From a bacterium (GTDB lineage: Bacteria; Verrucomicrobiota; Verrucomicrobiia; Chthoniobacterales; UBA6821): a stretch of 64,000 nt of DNA. The notes under the pieces are model-generated. The model was not told the DNA's origin. It did not search any database and saw only the letters and a list, made by a program, of their open reading frames with translations. This document shows, one piece after another, positions 16,958 through 27,500 of this stretch (its first letter is position 1; each line of letters begins with the position of its first letter). The DNA is taken from the NCBI GenBank assembly GCA_021849805.1, contig JAJZSL010000006.1, forward strand, positions 26,555-90,554, read 5' to 3'. Position numbers and translations under genes: made by a program.

Positions 16958-19360
16958 TTACCGTGTTACACCTTCCACATAACTCATGACGACTTCATAG
17001 CCCTCTTTTTCTACTACAGCAGGCATGATGCGTTCTAAGGCATGAAGAATCGTTCCATCATGAGGCAAGGGCTCTTCGGGATAATCTTCATTTTTAAGAT
17101 TAAGCGCAAATAATGGCTTTAAAGCATCTGTTCTGGCCCAAAACATATTTCCTATGGGAAAATTAAATTCTTGATGAAATTCTTTGACTCCTAATTGGTG
17201 AAGAAATTTTTTCCCAATTTTTTGATTTTCATCCCAACCATTTATATGAGGATCTGAAGGGAAGACTAACCCAATTTTTTTTTCCTGGGCCATTTTCCCA
17301 ATAATAATATCTGCCATACGGGCCTTACCCCCCAGCAAATTTTCTAAAAGAAAATCAAACCATTTTTTACCAATCGATTTATCTTTTTGGTCGTTCGTTT
17401 TTTTTGTATGAAAATGCCCAATAATATCATAATTATTCTGAATTTCTTCATGAAATGCTGTAAGAAATGGACCTATATCTCTCCCACGATTTTCGACAAC
17501 CCGAATATTGACTCTTCCCGAATATTTTTCTAAGCAATAGAGAAGATCTCTATTTTCAATAGGTTGAGTCACACTCAGTAATAAATCAGGTCTAATTTTG
17601 TTAAGATTCAGTCGAGCAATGATCTCTACTAACATCTCATGGTAGTAAGCATGAATTTGCAAACCAAGATGTAGATCTGAAGGAACAGAACAAATTTTTT
17701 CTTTATTCGTAATAAGATTGCTACTCCATCGTCCAGAAGGTCTCCCTGAGTTAATAAAATGTACTAAAGGGTTTAAAGAATCTATCGCTTGCATACACTC
17801 TTCTTGATAAATTCCAGGATGAAATCCTGCAAATGGTTTTCGCCGGTAAACGCCAGACTTCCAAAATCTGATATACCTTTTAGCAGTTTCATTAAGATTT
17901 ATTAAATTGTTATTGGCGCCATTAATAAAAATTTTATCTAAAATATTTTCTTTTTTTATAATTTCAATTTCCTCTTCTTCTTTAAGGAAATCAGAAACAG
18001 CTTTATTACCATAATAATCAAGTTTTTGAATGTAATAAGGCATATCAAAATGCTGTAATGCCATTTTTTTTGAAAGTTCGCTGATTTCCTTACGAAGAGA
18101 AGATGAACGAGCTAGTGTTAATATTTTTTCAGCCATCTCATTTGTATCTAAATAATCAGCTACACATTGCCCTAGCCCATTATTTTTTAATTTTTCAGCA
18201 ATTCCAGTTGTCTTATCAAAACAGACTAAAGGAATTCCTTTAGAAAGAATATCAATGGCAACATTAGGTAATGGATCCAGACGGGAACTTAAAAGGAAAA
18301 TATCAGCTAAGTCATATACCTCTTCTATATTTTTAACCTCTTTAAAGAAAAAAACATCTTTTTCTAATCCCGCTCGTTGAATTTGATCTGCAAGATAAGC
18401 AGAATACTGAATATCGTTTTGAGGATCATAGCCACTTCCTGCCCAGATAAACCGAATGGGAATTTGAGGGTCTTTTTTTTTAGTCATTGCAGCTATCTCA
18501 ATGAAAGAATCGATACCTTTACGGTATTGACAGAAGCCAGCTCCAAGAACCACAAGCCCTTCCTTCAAAAAGTATTCAGACCTGATCAATTTTTTTATTT
18601 TTTCTTCTTCTGCAGAAGAAATTTCTTCAGATGGAGGCAGCTGACATTTTCCTTGAGGTAGCACCAGAAGATTTTGATCTCTTATTCTCAGAGAAGGAAA
18701 ATAAGAAAGGGCGTTCTGTTTAATAAGCTGCGTAGAAAAAATAGTATAGCCAGAATAAGAAATTATATCTAAAAAAGCGCTTTTTGGAGTGATATAAGTC
18801 AAAAACTCATGAATTAAAGAAATGACTGGAATCTTTTCTGATGATAGCTCTTTTAAAACATATCGTGATTCGATACTATTGATAATGGCATATTTAATAG
18901 ATGTAGTTTTTACTATCTTTTTAATGAAGTCTTCTTTATGAGCTCTTGGTATTGGCCCAATAATCTGAGCACCAATATTTTTTATAGATTGAATGATTGG
19001 TCCATCTTTAAAATAAGTACAGAGGACATTGTACTTTTCTAAAAATTGAATTGCTATGTTATAACCTAAAATAGGAGCTCCCGTATAAGAACCTTCATGA
19101 AGTATTAAAAGAATCGTTTCTTTTTTAGGATCAATGATTATAGGATCGTTTGAAGTAGAAGTTACCTCACCAACTCCTTTTCTTCCTTCATATCGACCAC
19201 AGTACCAAAAATGGATATAGGGATTCATTCCTGCATCTTGAACATCTGGATAAGTACTTAAATACCACTGAGGATCAAAGGGGGTATTTCTTAGTAGAAA
19301 TTTAGCTACTATTTTTCTAACCATAAAGAAACGAATCTTAGTTTTTACGCCATAGCTCAA
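16958..19360 (-). CDS. Bifunctional glycosyltransferase: GT4 plus RgpF-like (rhamnan synthesis F) domain
   Basis: An 800-residue cytoplasmic glycan-assembly enzyme. Residues about 28-62 hold one WYLSTYPDV...NPYIHFWYCGR repeat unit of the kind found in front of large polysaccharide glycosyltransferases. The middle (about 80-480) is a GT4/GT-B region with the donor-site stretch DIFLLSSRLDPLPNVAIDIL. The C-terminal third (about 560-800) is an RgpF-type domain: NRGRDIGPFLTAF, IGHFHTKKT, FPIGNMFWARTDAL, LPHDGTILHALER. RgpF-family domains are linked to rhamnose-containing polymers, fitting the rfb genes. The first ATG overlaps the GT2 gene by 23 bases; ATG 19324, just after the GT2 stop, is an equally good start. 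It is a paralogue of the C-terminal half of the 1568-aa protein upstream. Confidence 0.85.
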   Translation of the reverse strand: MSYGVKTKIRFFMVRKIVAKFLLRNTPFDPQWYLSTYPDVQDAGMNPYIHFWYCGRYEGRKGVGEVTSTSNDPIIIDPKKETILLILHEGSYTGAPILGYNIAIQFLEKYNVLCTYFKDGPIIQSIKNIGAQIIGPIPRAHKEDFIKKIVKTTSIKYAIINSIESRYVLKELSSEKIPVISLIHEFLTYITPKSAFLDIISYSGYTIFSTQLIKQNALSYFPSLRIRDQNLLVLPQGKCQLPPSEEISSAEEEKIKKLIRSEYFLKEGLVVLGAGFCQYRKGIDSFIEIAAMTKKKDPQIPIRFIWAGSGYDPQNDIQYSAYLADQIQRAGLEKDVFFFKEVKNIEEVYDLADIFLLSSRLDPLPNVAIDILSKGIPLVCFDKTTGIAEKLKNNGLGQCVADYLDTNEMAEKILTLARSSSLRKEISELSKKMALQHFDMPYYIQKLDYYGNKAVSDFLKEEEEIEIIKKENILDKIFINGANNNLINLNETAKRYIRFWKSGVYRRKPFAGFHPGIYQEECMQAIDSLNPLVHFINSGRPSGRWSSNLITNKEKICSVPSDLHLGLQIHAYYHEMLVEIIARLNLNKIRPDLLLSVTQPIENRDLLYCLEKYSGRVNIRVVENRGRDIGPFLTAFHEEIQNNYDIIGHFHTKKTNDQKDKSIGKKWFDFLLENLLGGKARMADIIIGKMAQEKKIGLVFPSDPHINGWDENQKIGKKFLHQLGVKEFHQEFNFPIGNMFWARTDALKPLFALNLKNEDYPEEPLPHDGTILHALERIMPAVVEKEGYEVVMSYVEGVTR

Positions 19361-20024
19361 ACCATAAATAAGAAATTAACTTTTTGCCAGTTGGCCATAC
19401 TGTAAAATTAGTCTTTCCGTGAGGACGCGCTACTTCGGTGGTAGGAAATTCTGCTCTTGGGATCTTAAGTTTATAAGATCGTATAACCATTTCAATATCG
19501 ATGGATAATCCATGTTCAAGAATAGCCATTTTGTCAAAAGAAGTTTTTGTCCAGCCCTTAACTCCATGCAATACATCCCTAACCCAGTAACCCTCTCTTT
19601 TCCATATCAGTGCAGAAAAGGCTGCTAATCCAAAAACAGCCCATTTTCGAAAACGTACTATTTTCCCATCTTCTTCATTTTGGGAACCTTGAATCTGACG
19701 GCTTGCAATGACAAGTTCATATCCTTTCTTAAAATATTCTCTAAACTTCAAAAGATCTTTGGGAGGAATTGTTCCTTTTGGGAAAAAAACGATTACTACT
19801 TCTCCCGTTGCTTTTTTATGGGCATGAAGATATCCATTATTAAGACCCTTTTTAGGCTGTTGATAAACAGGTATCCCTTGAGATTCTAAATATTCAATAG
19901 TGCCATCGCTACTTCCTCCATCTACAGCATAAATTTCATGAAATTCTCCTGCCGGCAGGTTAGGAACATCAATTTTACATCCCTCGAGCTCATTCCAAAC
20001 CAATAAACAGAGACTAATTTTCAT
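19338..20024 (-). CDS. Family 2 glycosyltransferase
   Basis: A 228-residue GT-A fold protein. The N-terminal strand MKISLCLLVWNE and the nucleotide-sugar-binding DGGSSDGTIEYL are GT2 hallmarks; FFPKGTIPPKDL stands where the DxD region is expected and lacks a clean DxD, so metal binding may be atypical. It resembles polyprenyl-phosphate sugar transferases more than polymerising enzymes, but has no C-terminal membrane helices. It starts one base after the stop of the flavoprotein gene and its end overlaps the next open frame, so translation is probably coupled. Donor and acceptor are unknown. Confidence 0.8.
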   Translation of the reverse strand: MKISLCLLVWNELEGCKIDVPNLPAGEFHEIYAVDGGSSDGTIEYLESQGIPVYQQPKKGLNNGYLHAHKKATGEVVIVFFPKGTIPPKDLLKFREYFKKGYELVIASRQIQGSQNEEDGKIVRFRKWAVFGLAAFSALIWKREGYWVRDVLHGVKGWTKTSFDKMAILEHGLSIDIEMVIRSYKLKIPRAEFPTTEVARPHGKTNFTVWPTGKKLISYLWFELWRKN

Positions 20025-20025
20025 A

Positions 20026-21243
20026 TTATCGAGTTGCTAAAACAATTTGTTTTGCTATGGCTATAGCTTCTGCAACTGCGATGTCACTATTCATATGCTC
20101 CCATTTTCCCCACCTTCCCAAACCATAAATGTTATTTCCTTGACCCCAATCGAGAATCGTTGCTATCGCTTTTGGCTTGTCCAGTGTATTGACAGGATAA
20201 GCATACTCATTATGATGACGAAATCCTTGTGCTTGTGGAGAACGTGCTCCATTACACTCGGTCCAATATCCTTGAGACCCTGGACAAAAATTAGACCTTA
20301 CTAAAATTCTATGGTAAGAAATCTCTTCTCGCGGTTCATAGATCCAATGAGCTGGAGTTGATAAGTTTTCCTTTTGATAATCAACATCAATAGAAATATG
20401 GACTAGTTTCTTGATACTTTCACAAATTGTTTCTGGTAGTGAAGAGGCTATTTTTAGCCATAGAGTCCATGGTATCGAAGTAATAATATGTTCTGCTTGG
20501 TACGTATCATTAATTATTTTATTGGGAAGATCTATTTTTGTAACTTTAGTATTCGTAAAAAGTCTATCTCCTAGCGCCTTTCCCATTCTTTTCCAGACTT
20601 CCCCGTATCCATATTTTTTAGGATAAAGGAAGGTTCCATGAGCAGGAAGAGCTCCAAATGCCTTTCCTTCAAGGCAGCTTTTTAATATTTCATGAAAAGA
20701 GACATCAGGAAGCTTATAAAGCCAATACGTTCCTAACAAATTTAAATCCATGGACCATATTTTCTGATTATACGGAAGCATATAATCATCAGCTATGCGT
20801 TCTCCTAACTTCCAACGAACCCATTGAATAAAAGATTTTGGCATTTTCTCGCCGCGAACACTCCCTGTTTGAGCAATGGATTCTAGATATTTTACCTGAT
20901 CCTCTTTTGTAAGCTGCCAAAGATTCGCTTCTAGTGGATGGTCAATCTCTTGATCCCTTAAAATAATTTTTGCTACACGATCATGGCTATTCCACTCCTC
21001 TGGAGGCATGAATCGAAAAAGAAAATCTAAAACCTCTCTTTTTCTAATATCTAGAAAATGCCCCCCTCCAATATCAAGTGGAGAACCATCGACAACGGTA
21101 GATCTGCATAGACCACCAGGTTCTTCATTTGCTTCAAGAACAAGTAGCTCTTCTCTAGCAATGCCTAGATCCAGTAGTGTGTGAGCTAATGTTAATCCAC
21201 TAGGACCAGCCCCCAAAATAAGATACTTAATTTTTTGATACAT
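20026..21243 (-). CDS. FAD-dependent amine-oxidase/UDP-galactopyranose-mutase-like protein
   Basis: A 405-residue flavoprotein. Residues 6-45 form a Rossmann dinucleotide site (LGAGPSGLTLAHTL followed by the acidic LVLEANEEPGGL), then the GGGHFLDI segment typical of the protoporphyrinogen-oxidase and UDP-galactopyranose-mutase group. In polysaccharide loci such proteins are usually sugar-nucleotide mutases or oxidoreductases that alter a precursor. I cannot assign the substrate: it lacks an obvious UGM-specific pattern, and the location between glycosyltransferase genes is the only functional clue. It starts 8 bases after the preceding stop. Confidence 0.7.
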   Translation of the reverse strand: MYQKIKYLILGAGPSGLTLAHTLLDLGIAREELLVLEANEEPGGLCRSTVVDGSPLDIGGGHFLDIRKREVLDFLFRFMPPEEWNSHDRVAKIILRDQEIDHPLEANLWQLTKEDQVKYLESIAQTGSVRGEKMPKSFIQWVRWKLGERIADDYMLPYNQKIWSMDLNLLGTYWLYKLPDVSFHEILKSCLEGKAFGALPAHGTFLYPKKYGYGEVWKRMGKALGDRLFTNTKVTKIDLPNKIINDTYQAEHIITSIPWTLWLKIASSLPETICESIKKLVHISIDVDYQKENLSTPAHWIYEPREEISYHRILVRSNFCPGSQGYWTECNGARSPQAQGFRHHNEYAYPVNTLDKPKAIATILDWGQGNNIYGLGRWGKWEHMNSDIAVAEAIAIAKQIVLATR

Positions 21244-21251
21244 CCTGTTTT

Positions 21252-22856
21252 TTAATGATCCATGTTTTTGAGCAAAAAGATACCAAACTGGCTACCATCT
21301 GGTTGTTTTGTCGCCAGCCATTTAAACTCATAATCTTGGCTATGATGTAGAAATTCTACAATTTCTGATGTTAACCTAGATGAAAAAGGAGGCCAATTTT
21401 CTCCAGTCTTAAAAATTATCATTGGAATTTTATTCTTTTTAATAAATGTTATTGCCTCTGGCAAAGTATATTTTATTTCGTAATAAGGTAATATAATAAA
21501 TTTAATTTCCTCTTTTTTGAGGCACAAAAGGTGATAACGAAAAAGATTAATATGGTAGTAACGATTCCCCCCTAAGAATAATAATGTCCGGTTTAATTTA
21601 TACTCTGTAAATAAATTATCTATTTCTGATACAACTTCTTCAGTTTTCCAATTTCGAGGGTCAGGAGCGGAACATTCTGAAGATGTATTTTCAAGTAATT
21701 TAAAGCTCAAACCTTGTGCTTTTAAGAACGTATTAATAAAAGAAATTTTTATAAAAAATAAACAGTAAATTATAATCGGAATAGTTGAAAAAATATTTCT
21801 AAAACATCCTGTTATACCAAGGCTTCCAAGAATAAAAATAATTGGTAAGACAGGATATGAATATCGTGAATCTTTTACTGTTCCAAATGCAACACATAGA
21901 AATGGTACTATAAATGAAATTAATGCAACAAGTAAGATACCATTACTGATCATTTTTGTTTTTGGAATGATCTGTTGAATAATAAGCAAGCATAATCCGC
22001 TCAGCATAAAAGCCGGAATAGGTTGATAAAAAATCGCATGAAAATATTCTATAGCTCCTTGAAAACTCCATACTGGAAAAAATCCATATAACTCTGTAAT
22101 TTTAGAACTTGATAAATGTTTTGTCATAGCAACTAAAGATTCAAAGTTATAGATATAATAAGGGGCAGCTAAGGTAATAATACAAACCCCAATAACAACA
22201 ATAAATTTTATTTTAGATTTTTTGTTATGCTGCTCAGATAGTATTTTCCACGTTAATACAGTAATAGGGATAAGAAAAATAGGAAAAGTCACTTTGGTGA
22301 GCATTCCTAAACTAATACTAATTCCTAATAGCCAAAGATAATAATTTCTCCTGGATACTAGATATTTTAAACCTAATGCATAGGTAGTTGTTACTAACGA
22401 AACCAACAAAAATTCTACAAAAAAATAATTAGTTAAGACTGTGGTTTGTGGATAAACACCAAATAAAAAAAATGCTAAAACTGATGCACCTTCTCCATTT
22501 TTTTTGTTGAGGATTGTTCCAATAGTATAAAAAGACCAAGCTAGTAAAAACCAAAAAAAACCCATGCTCATAACAGCAACAGCAAGTTTTGGTCCGAATA
22601 AAAGGAAACTTGGTTGAACTAACATGGTGAGTAAAGGAACTCTGCCTCTATCCGCGTTGAATAGACTAGTAATGTAACCAATAATGCCTTGCGATAATAG
22701 TGCTTGATGATGCATTGTTGATTCCAGAAGATAGAGACTTTCATCCCATCGAGGAGGACTATGATCGATAAGTGACCACCTTAGCGTAAAAGCAAAAAAG
22801 GTGCAGGCTAAAATAACCATTATCATCTTCCACGAGAACTGAACTTTCTGAATCAT
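21252..22856 (-). CDS. GT39-like integral membrane glycosyltransferase
   Basis: A 534-residue polytopic membrane protein with the GT-C architecture of GT39/ArnT-like enzymes. After the first membrane helix comes the periplasmic PPRWDESLYL, in which the Asp-Glu pair is the catalytic DE of the fold. About eleven hydrophobic helices follow and a soluble C-terminal domain of roughly 120 residues. It would transfer a sugar from a polyprenyl-phosphate donor on the periplasmic face. It starts 6 bases after the neighbouring GT39-like gene, and very high A+T (a sampled 60-base line at 22201 has 25% G+C) marks this part of the island. Confidence 0.75.
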   Translation of the reverse strand: MIQKVQFSWKMIMVILACTFFAFTLRWSLIDHSPPRWDESLYLLESTMHHQALLSQGIIGYITSLFNADRGRVPLLTMLVQPSFLLFGPKLAVAVMSMGFFWFLLAWSFYTIGTILNKKNGEGASVLAFFLFGVYPQTTVLTNYFFVEFLLVSLVTTTYALGLKYLVSRRNYYLWLLGISISLGMLTKVTFPIFLIPITVLTWKILSEQHNKKSKIKFIVVIGVCIITLAAPYYIYNFESLVAMTKHLSSSKITELYGFFPVWSFQGAIEYFHAIFYQPIPAFMLSGLCLLIIQQIIPKTKMISNGILLVALISFIVPFLCVAFGTVKDSRYSYPVLPIIFILGSLGITGCFRNIFSTIPIIIYCLFFIKISFINTFLKAQGLSFKLLENTSSECSAPDPRNWKTEEVVSEIDNLFTEYKLNRTLLFLGGNRYYHINLFRYHLLCLKKEEIKFIILPYYEIKYTLPEAITFIKKNKIPMIIFKTGENWPPFSSRLTSEIVEFLHHSQDYEFKWLATKQPDGSQFGIFLLKNMDH

Positions 22857-22862
22857 GTAGCT

Positions 22863-24509
22863 TTATTTATGAAAGTTGCGTTGCTTTGAAAAATTTTTGA
22901 TGCATTGGTGGAACAGCCAGCTTCCTAAAATGATCAGCATGGAGAATTCTGGCATCACAGGAAAAAGATAGCGTGGTTGTGCACCATTCCAAGCAGTTGC
23001 ATCTAAGAGTCCAAAAAATAATATTCGTGTTATTATTGCTGTGCTAAATAAAAAAATCACAGGAAAAATGAACCTCTCCTGCTTCAGATATATTGCTGTC
23101 CCTATGCCAATAAGTGCCATCCATTGTAAGTAGCGAACTATCTGATAATAAGTTGATTCCCATAAAGTCTGCAAATGCCAAGCCCAATAAGCTGATTTTA
23201 TTGGCCCTCTATTCGCCACAACATCAAATTCATGTTTAATAGCATTACTTAACATGGCTTGATCTCCAATATGTCTTACTGGTGATGAAGAAGTTAGGAA
23301 AGTATTATAAACAGCTTTTAAACTTGTTATATATCTTGGCAACCAATGTAGTAAATCAGGGTCGATCATGGTTACGGGAACATAACGATACGGTAGCTTT
23401 TTTTCTTTTAATGCTGAATTAATTTCTTTTCCTATTTTGTAAAAAAAAGAATCTGTTTGTACGGGTGTTCTCCCATATCCTGCTCTCACTGCTGAATCAT
23501 ACAAAGCCCAATAAAACCAACCTGCTGATATTTCCAAAGGATCAAGATTTTTTATTCCCTTTTCATCTGTCCATGATTTTGAAAAAACAGCCCATCCTTT
23601 TCCTACAGGTCCTTCCAGCTGATCTTCCAGAAGTGCAAAAGAAGGACTTACTTTATAAGCGGCTTTTCTGGCCTCAACAGTAATAGGAATATAGTCTCTA
23701 TTTTTCTCAGGACGTATCGATTGAAGAGCTTTAAATGCAGCGCTGTAGCCTGGAGCTGTTAATATGGAATTAGTAAAGAGTCCCCATCTAAAATAATTTA
23801 TAGAGCAGATCGTTAAACTCAAGACACAGCAGGCAACAAATGGAATTCCAACACCTACAAGAAGCCTCTTAGTTAAAATTTCTTTTTTTTCAGAAAAATC
23901 TGTGAAAAGTACACACAGTCCAAGAGCAATAAATATTGGGAAAAGTATAATAGCTTCTTTTCTAACATTCCATGCTAATGCCCAAAAAAAACTGGACAAT
24001 AACGCAGGATAAAGAGCTCCGGAGGTTTTTCTCATGATCCACCATTGAAGACTTTGAGAAAAAGATAATAGCAATAGAGAAGCTAACAGAATCTCTGGAC
24101 CGAAACGGTTGGGAAGTTGAAAAGAAGCAGGGTTGAAAATAGCTGCAAACCCTACTAATCCTGCAATACTAGTAGGAATTCCCATTCTTTGTAATACAAC
24201 AGCAAGTAAAGAGCAGCTAAAGCAATAAAGCAATTCCATCACCAGCCTCAAAGGAGCACCTGTAACACTCACTAGTTTTATAAATAGAGGGTAAATCGGT
24301 AAATGATATAAATAATCTGCTCCATATGTTCCACACCAATACCAACGTTGAGCAGCCCATACCTGCCATAAATCATCATTAGGCAGATAAAATCCTAACA
24401 TTTCTTCTCCTGAAGATAATATAAGCTTAGCAAGTGTTAAAATAATTAAACTATAGAAAAGCCACACCGTTACTTTTGGTTTACTGTTTTTTTGATAGTA
24501 TGATTCCAT
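22863..24509 (-). CDS. Putative membrane glycosyltransferase, GT-C type
   Basis: A 548-residue polytopic membrane protein with about twelve hydrophobic segments. After the first helix lies an acidic periplasmic loop (LPNDDLWQVWAAQRWY) in the place where GT39-type enzymes carry the catalytic acidic pair. The loop between about 250 and 380 is long and hydrophilic. Overall shape resembles the dolichyl-phosphate-mannose mannosyltransferase superfamily, though similarity to any named member is not obvious, so the class is given with moderate confidence. It lies 19 bases after the 1568-aa gene and 6 bases before the other GT39-like gene; the pair probably acts together on the exported glycan. Confidence 0.6.
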   Translation of the reverse strand: MESYYQKNSKPKVTVWLFYSLIILTLAKLILSSGEEMLGFYLPNDDLWQVWAAQRWYWCGTYGADYLYHLPIYPLFIKLVSVTGAPLRLVMELLYCFSCSLLAVVLQRMGIPTSIAGLVGFAAIFNPASFQLPNRFGPEILLASLLLLSFSQSLQWWIMRKTSGALYPALLSSFFWALAWNVRKEAIILFPIFIALGLCVLFTDFSEKKEILTKRLLVGVGIPFVACCVLSLTICSINYFRWGLFTNSILTAPGYSAAFKALQSIRPEKNRDYIPITVEARKAAYKVSPSFALLEDQLEGPVGKGWAVFSKSWTDEKGIKNLDPLEISAGWFYWALYDSAVRAGYGRTPVQTDSFFYKIGKEINSALKEKKLPYRYVPVTMIDPDLLHWLPRYITSLKAVYNTFLTSSSPVRHIGDQAMLSNAIKHEFDVVANRGPIKSAYWAWHLQTLWESTYYQIVRYLQWMALIGIGTAIYLKQERFIFPVIFLFSTAIITRILFFGLLDATAWNGAQPRYLFPVMPEFSMLIILGSWLFHQCIKNFSKQRNFHK

Positions 24510-24528
24510 TAAAATAAAAATGTTCGCC

Positions 24529-27500
24529 TTAACGAATAACTCCCTCTAAATAAGTAGAAGCGCTCTGATAGTGAGTATGCTCTACAATCAATGGCAGTAA
24601 TCTTTCAATGGCATGTAGCATGCTTCCATCATGTGCTAGCGGTTCTTGAGGGTAGTCATCCCAATTAAGATTAAGATCAAAAAGAGGCCGTAATGCATCT
24701 GTTCTAGCCCAGAACATGGATCCAATAGGAAAATTGAGGTGCTCTGGCAGCCAAGAAAAATTCATCTTCATTTTTCTCATCAGTTCCTTGGCAAAAGGCT
24801 TATTGTCTCCCCAAGCAACTATGTTTGGATCATCAGGAAATACTAATCCTAATTGAGAATTATTCTGAAATTCTTGAAGAATTGTATTCGCCATATTGTA
24901 GCATCCTCCAAGAAGATTACTGTATAGAAAATGAGTCCATAGACTAGAATCCATTATTCCCTTTTCTCCCATATCAACTGATTTTTTAGTGTGGATATGG
25001 CCAATAACTTGGTATTTTTCTAAAATTATTCTTTTAAATCCTGTAAGAAGAGGTCCAAAATTACGTCCACAATTGGGAAATTCTTTAATCAAGATCATAC
25101 CATTTTCATATTTTGAAAAAACCTCATTCGCTTCCACTGAAGCTTCCTGAGAAGCAACGCTAATCAGTAAATCCATCTTATAATTTATACCTCGTAACCG
25201 ATGGAGAATTTCTGAAGCCATCTCTGGATAGTAGAGATGAATATGAAGTGCGGTATCAAGTGAAATTTTAGTAAGAGATTTTGATTGATTCTTATTAAGA
25301 ATTTTTATTTTCCATGGCCCAGAAGGAAAACCATTGCTAATATAGTGTGCTAATGCATTCCTACCTTTGAGTTCGTGATACTCAGCATAAATTTCAGAAT
25401 GAAATCCAGGAAAAGGTTTTCTTAACTGAAAGCGCATTTTTTGATTTTTAATATACCACTTTACAATATCAACACATGGTAAATGCGCATGTGGTGCAAT
25501 CATAAAATCCATATTGAAAAGGTTTGTTCTTCTAAGAATGATTTCATCCTCTAATTCTTGTTTTTTATCCTTAACACATTTCAAAGCAATTTGATCGATT
25601 TGTTCTACATATTTTTGAAAATTAAAAGTCAATGCAGCAATTTTTTTGCCTGCACGCCCTATCTTGACGCGTAAACCCTCATCTTCTATTAATTGATAGA
25701 TTTTTTGAGCAGCTGTTTCTACATTCAAATAAGGAACAATTCCAAACACAGCATCAGGGTCTTTCAATAAATATTCAGTAACTCCCGTAGCCGATTCAAA
25801 ACAAATTAAAGGTTTTTGATGATTAAGAGCATCTAATGCAACCAATGGTAGAGGATCAAGTCGGGAACTAAGGAATACAATATCTGAAAGCAAATAAGCT
25901 GAATCAATATTCTTTATTGGCTCTATAATACTTACAATGTCCTTTAGGTTAGAGCGTTCAATTTGATCTGCTAAATAAACCGAATAGATACCATCTAGTT
26001 GAGGATTAAATCCTTCTCCTATCCAAATAAATCTAAAGTTTTTTTTAGGCCCTAACTCTAAAACTCTTTTTGCACAGCTAATAAATAGATCAACTCCCTT
26101 ACGTAATGAAACTGTTCCAACTCCCAAAATTACAATTTCATCTTCAGTCCATCCTTTTTCTTTTAAAAGATTCTTAATGTTAATTTTTTCTGAATCATCT
26201 CCAAGATTAGGAACCCTACAAATACCTTGAGGTAAGGTGATGCTTGAAACACTACTAAGTTGAGGTGCATCTTTGACAGCATTTTCACGAACAATATCTA
26301 CCGAATAGATTTGCTTTTCTGACAAGAACGCAGAATTTAAAAATAAACCTTGAGGACGTGTATAGGAAGAAAACTCATGAATTAAATGCAAAATGACAAT
26401 ACTATTTTCAAAAAGAGGCAATAGAACACTAGAGCTTACAATCGAGTTAACAATAGCATATTTAATTTTTGATTTTTGGTTGATTTCGTTGAACAAAAAA
26501 TAAAGAAAAGTATCGTTTTTTTCTTGTGGAGTGAGAGGTCCTATTAACAAATTACAAACAGTTTGAAAATCATCTAATAAACAGCCTCCCTCTAACGATA
26601 ATATAATAATATTGTACTTTTCTTTTAACGATGTAGCTAAATTATAAACTAATACAGGAGCTCCTGTACGTGATGCTTCATGACTCACTAAAAGAATAGT
26701 TTCTTTATCTTCATGAAAGGATTGTAAAAAAGGATCTATTTTTTCTTTTCCATATTGTTGAACCTGATTGAACAATTCAGACGAGAGATCCAACCTCTTC
26801 CTTTCTACTTTATAAAGAGGTTTATCAAAAGGATTGGGAAGGCGTCCTTCAGCTTTTCCGAAGTTGAGATAATGATAAAATGGATTATAATCTTTAGGTA
26901 AATCAGGATATTTTTCTAGGTACCAATTTGGAATAAACAATGGATTAGGAGATTGTCCTTCTATCCACCCTACAGTAACATAGTGAATGAGTGGATTTTG
27001 ATCAAGTGCTCCAGGATTTTTTTCTGTGTACCAGTGAACATCAAAAGTTGGATGTGGTTGCATCTTTCTCTTCCATCCTTCTGTGCAATAGTAAGTAAAA
27101 GGTTCTCGTTTCTCCTTATGAATTTCTGGATATTTTTCTAAAAAAAACTTGGTGTCAAATAGCCAATGAGGGTTTCTGCATTCTTTCCAGCCGTGTGTCA
27201 TATAATGAATAAACGGCGTCATCTCTGAGCCTAAAATATCTGGATAGCAATTTAAGTACCAGTCTTCATTGAAAATAGGAGGTTGAATAAAGACTTTTGA
27301 TGTTATTTTTTTGGGGGGAAGATTCTTATAAAACGATGGTTTTAAATTAGAGATGATCTTATTTATGAATCGTGATTCTTTTAATCGCGTCAATACGGTA
27401 TTCCATTTTCTATTTTTTATCCTAACCTCTTGTTTTTTAAGTTGCATGTCTCTTTCAGCAACAATAAATTCATTTTTACTTAATGTTTTTTCATGATCTA

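Noticed and set aside
26820..27290. Repeat region as a DNA-level tandem repeat or CRISPR
   Set aside because: Repetition is at protein level only; the DNA units are diverged and there are no spacers.
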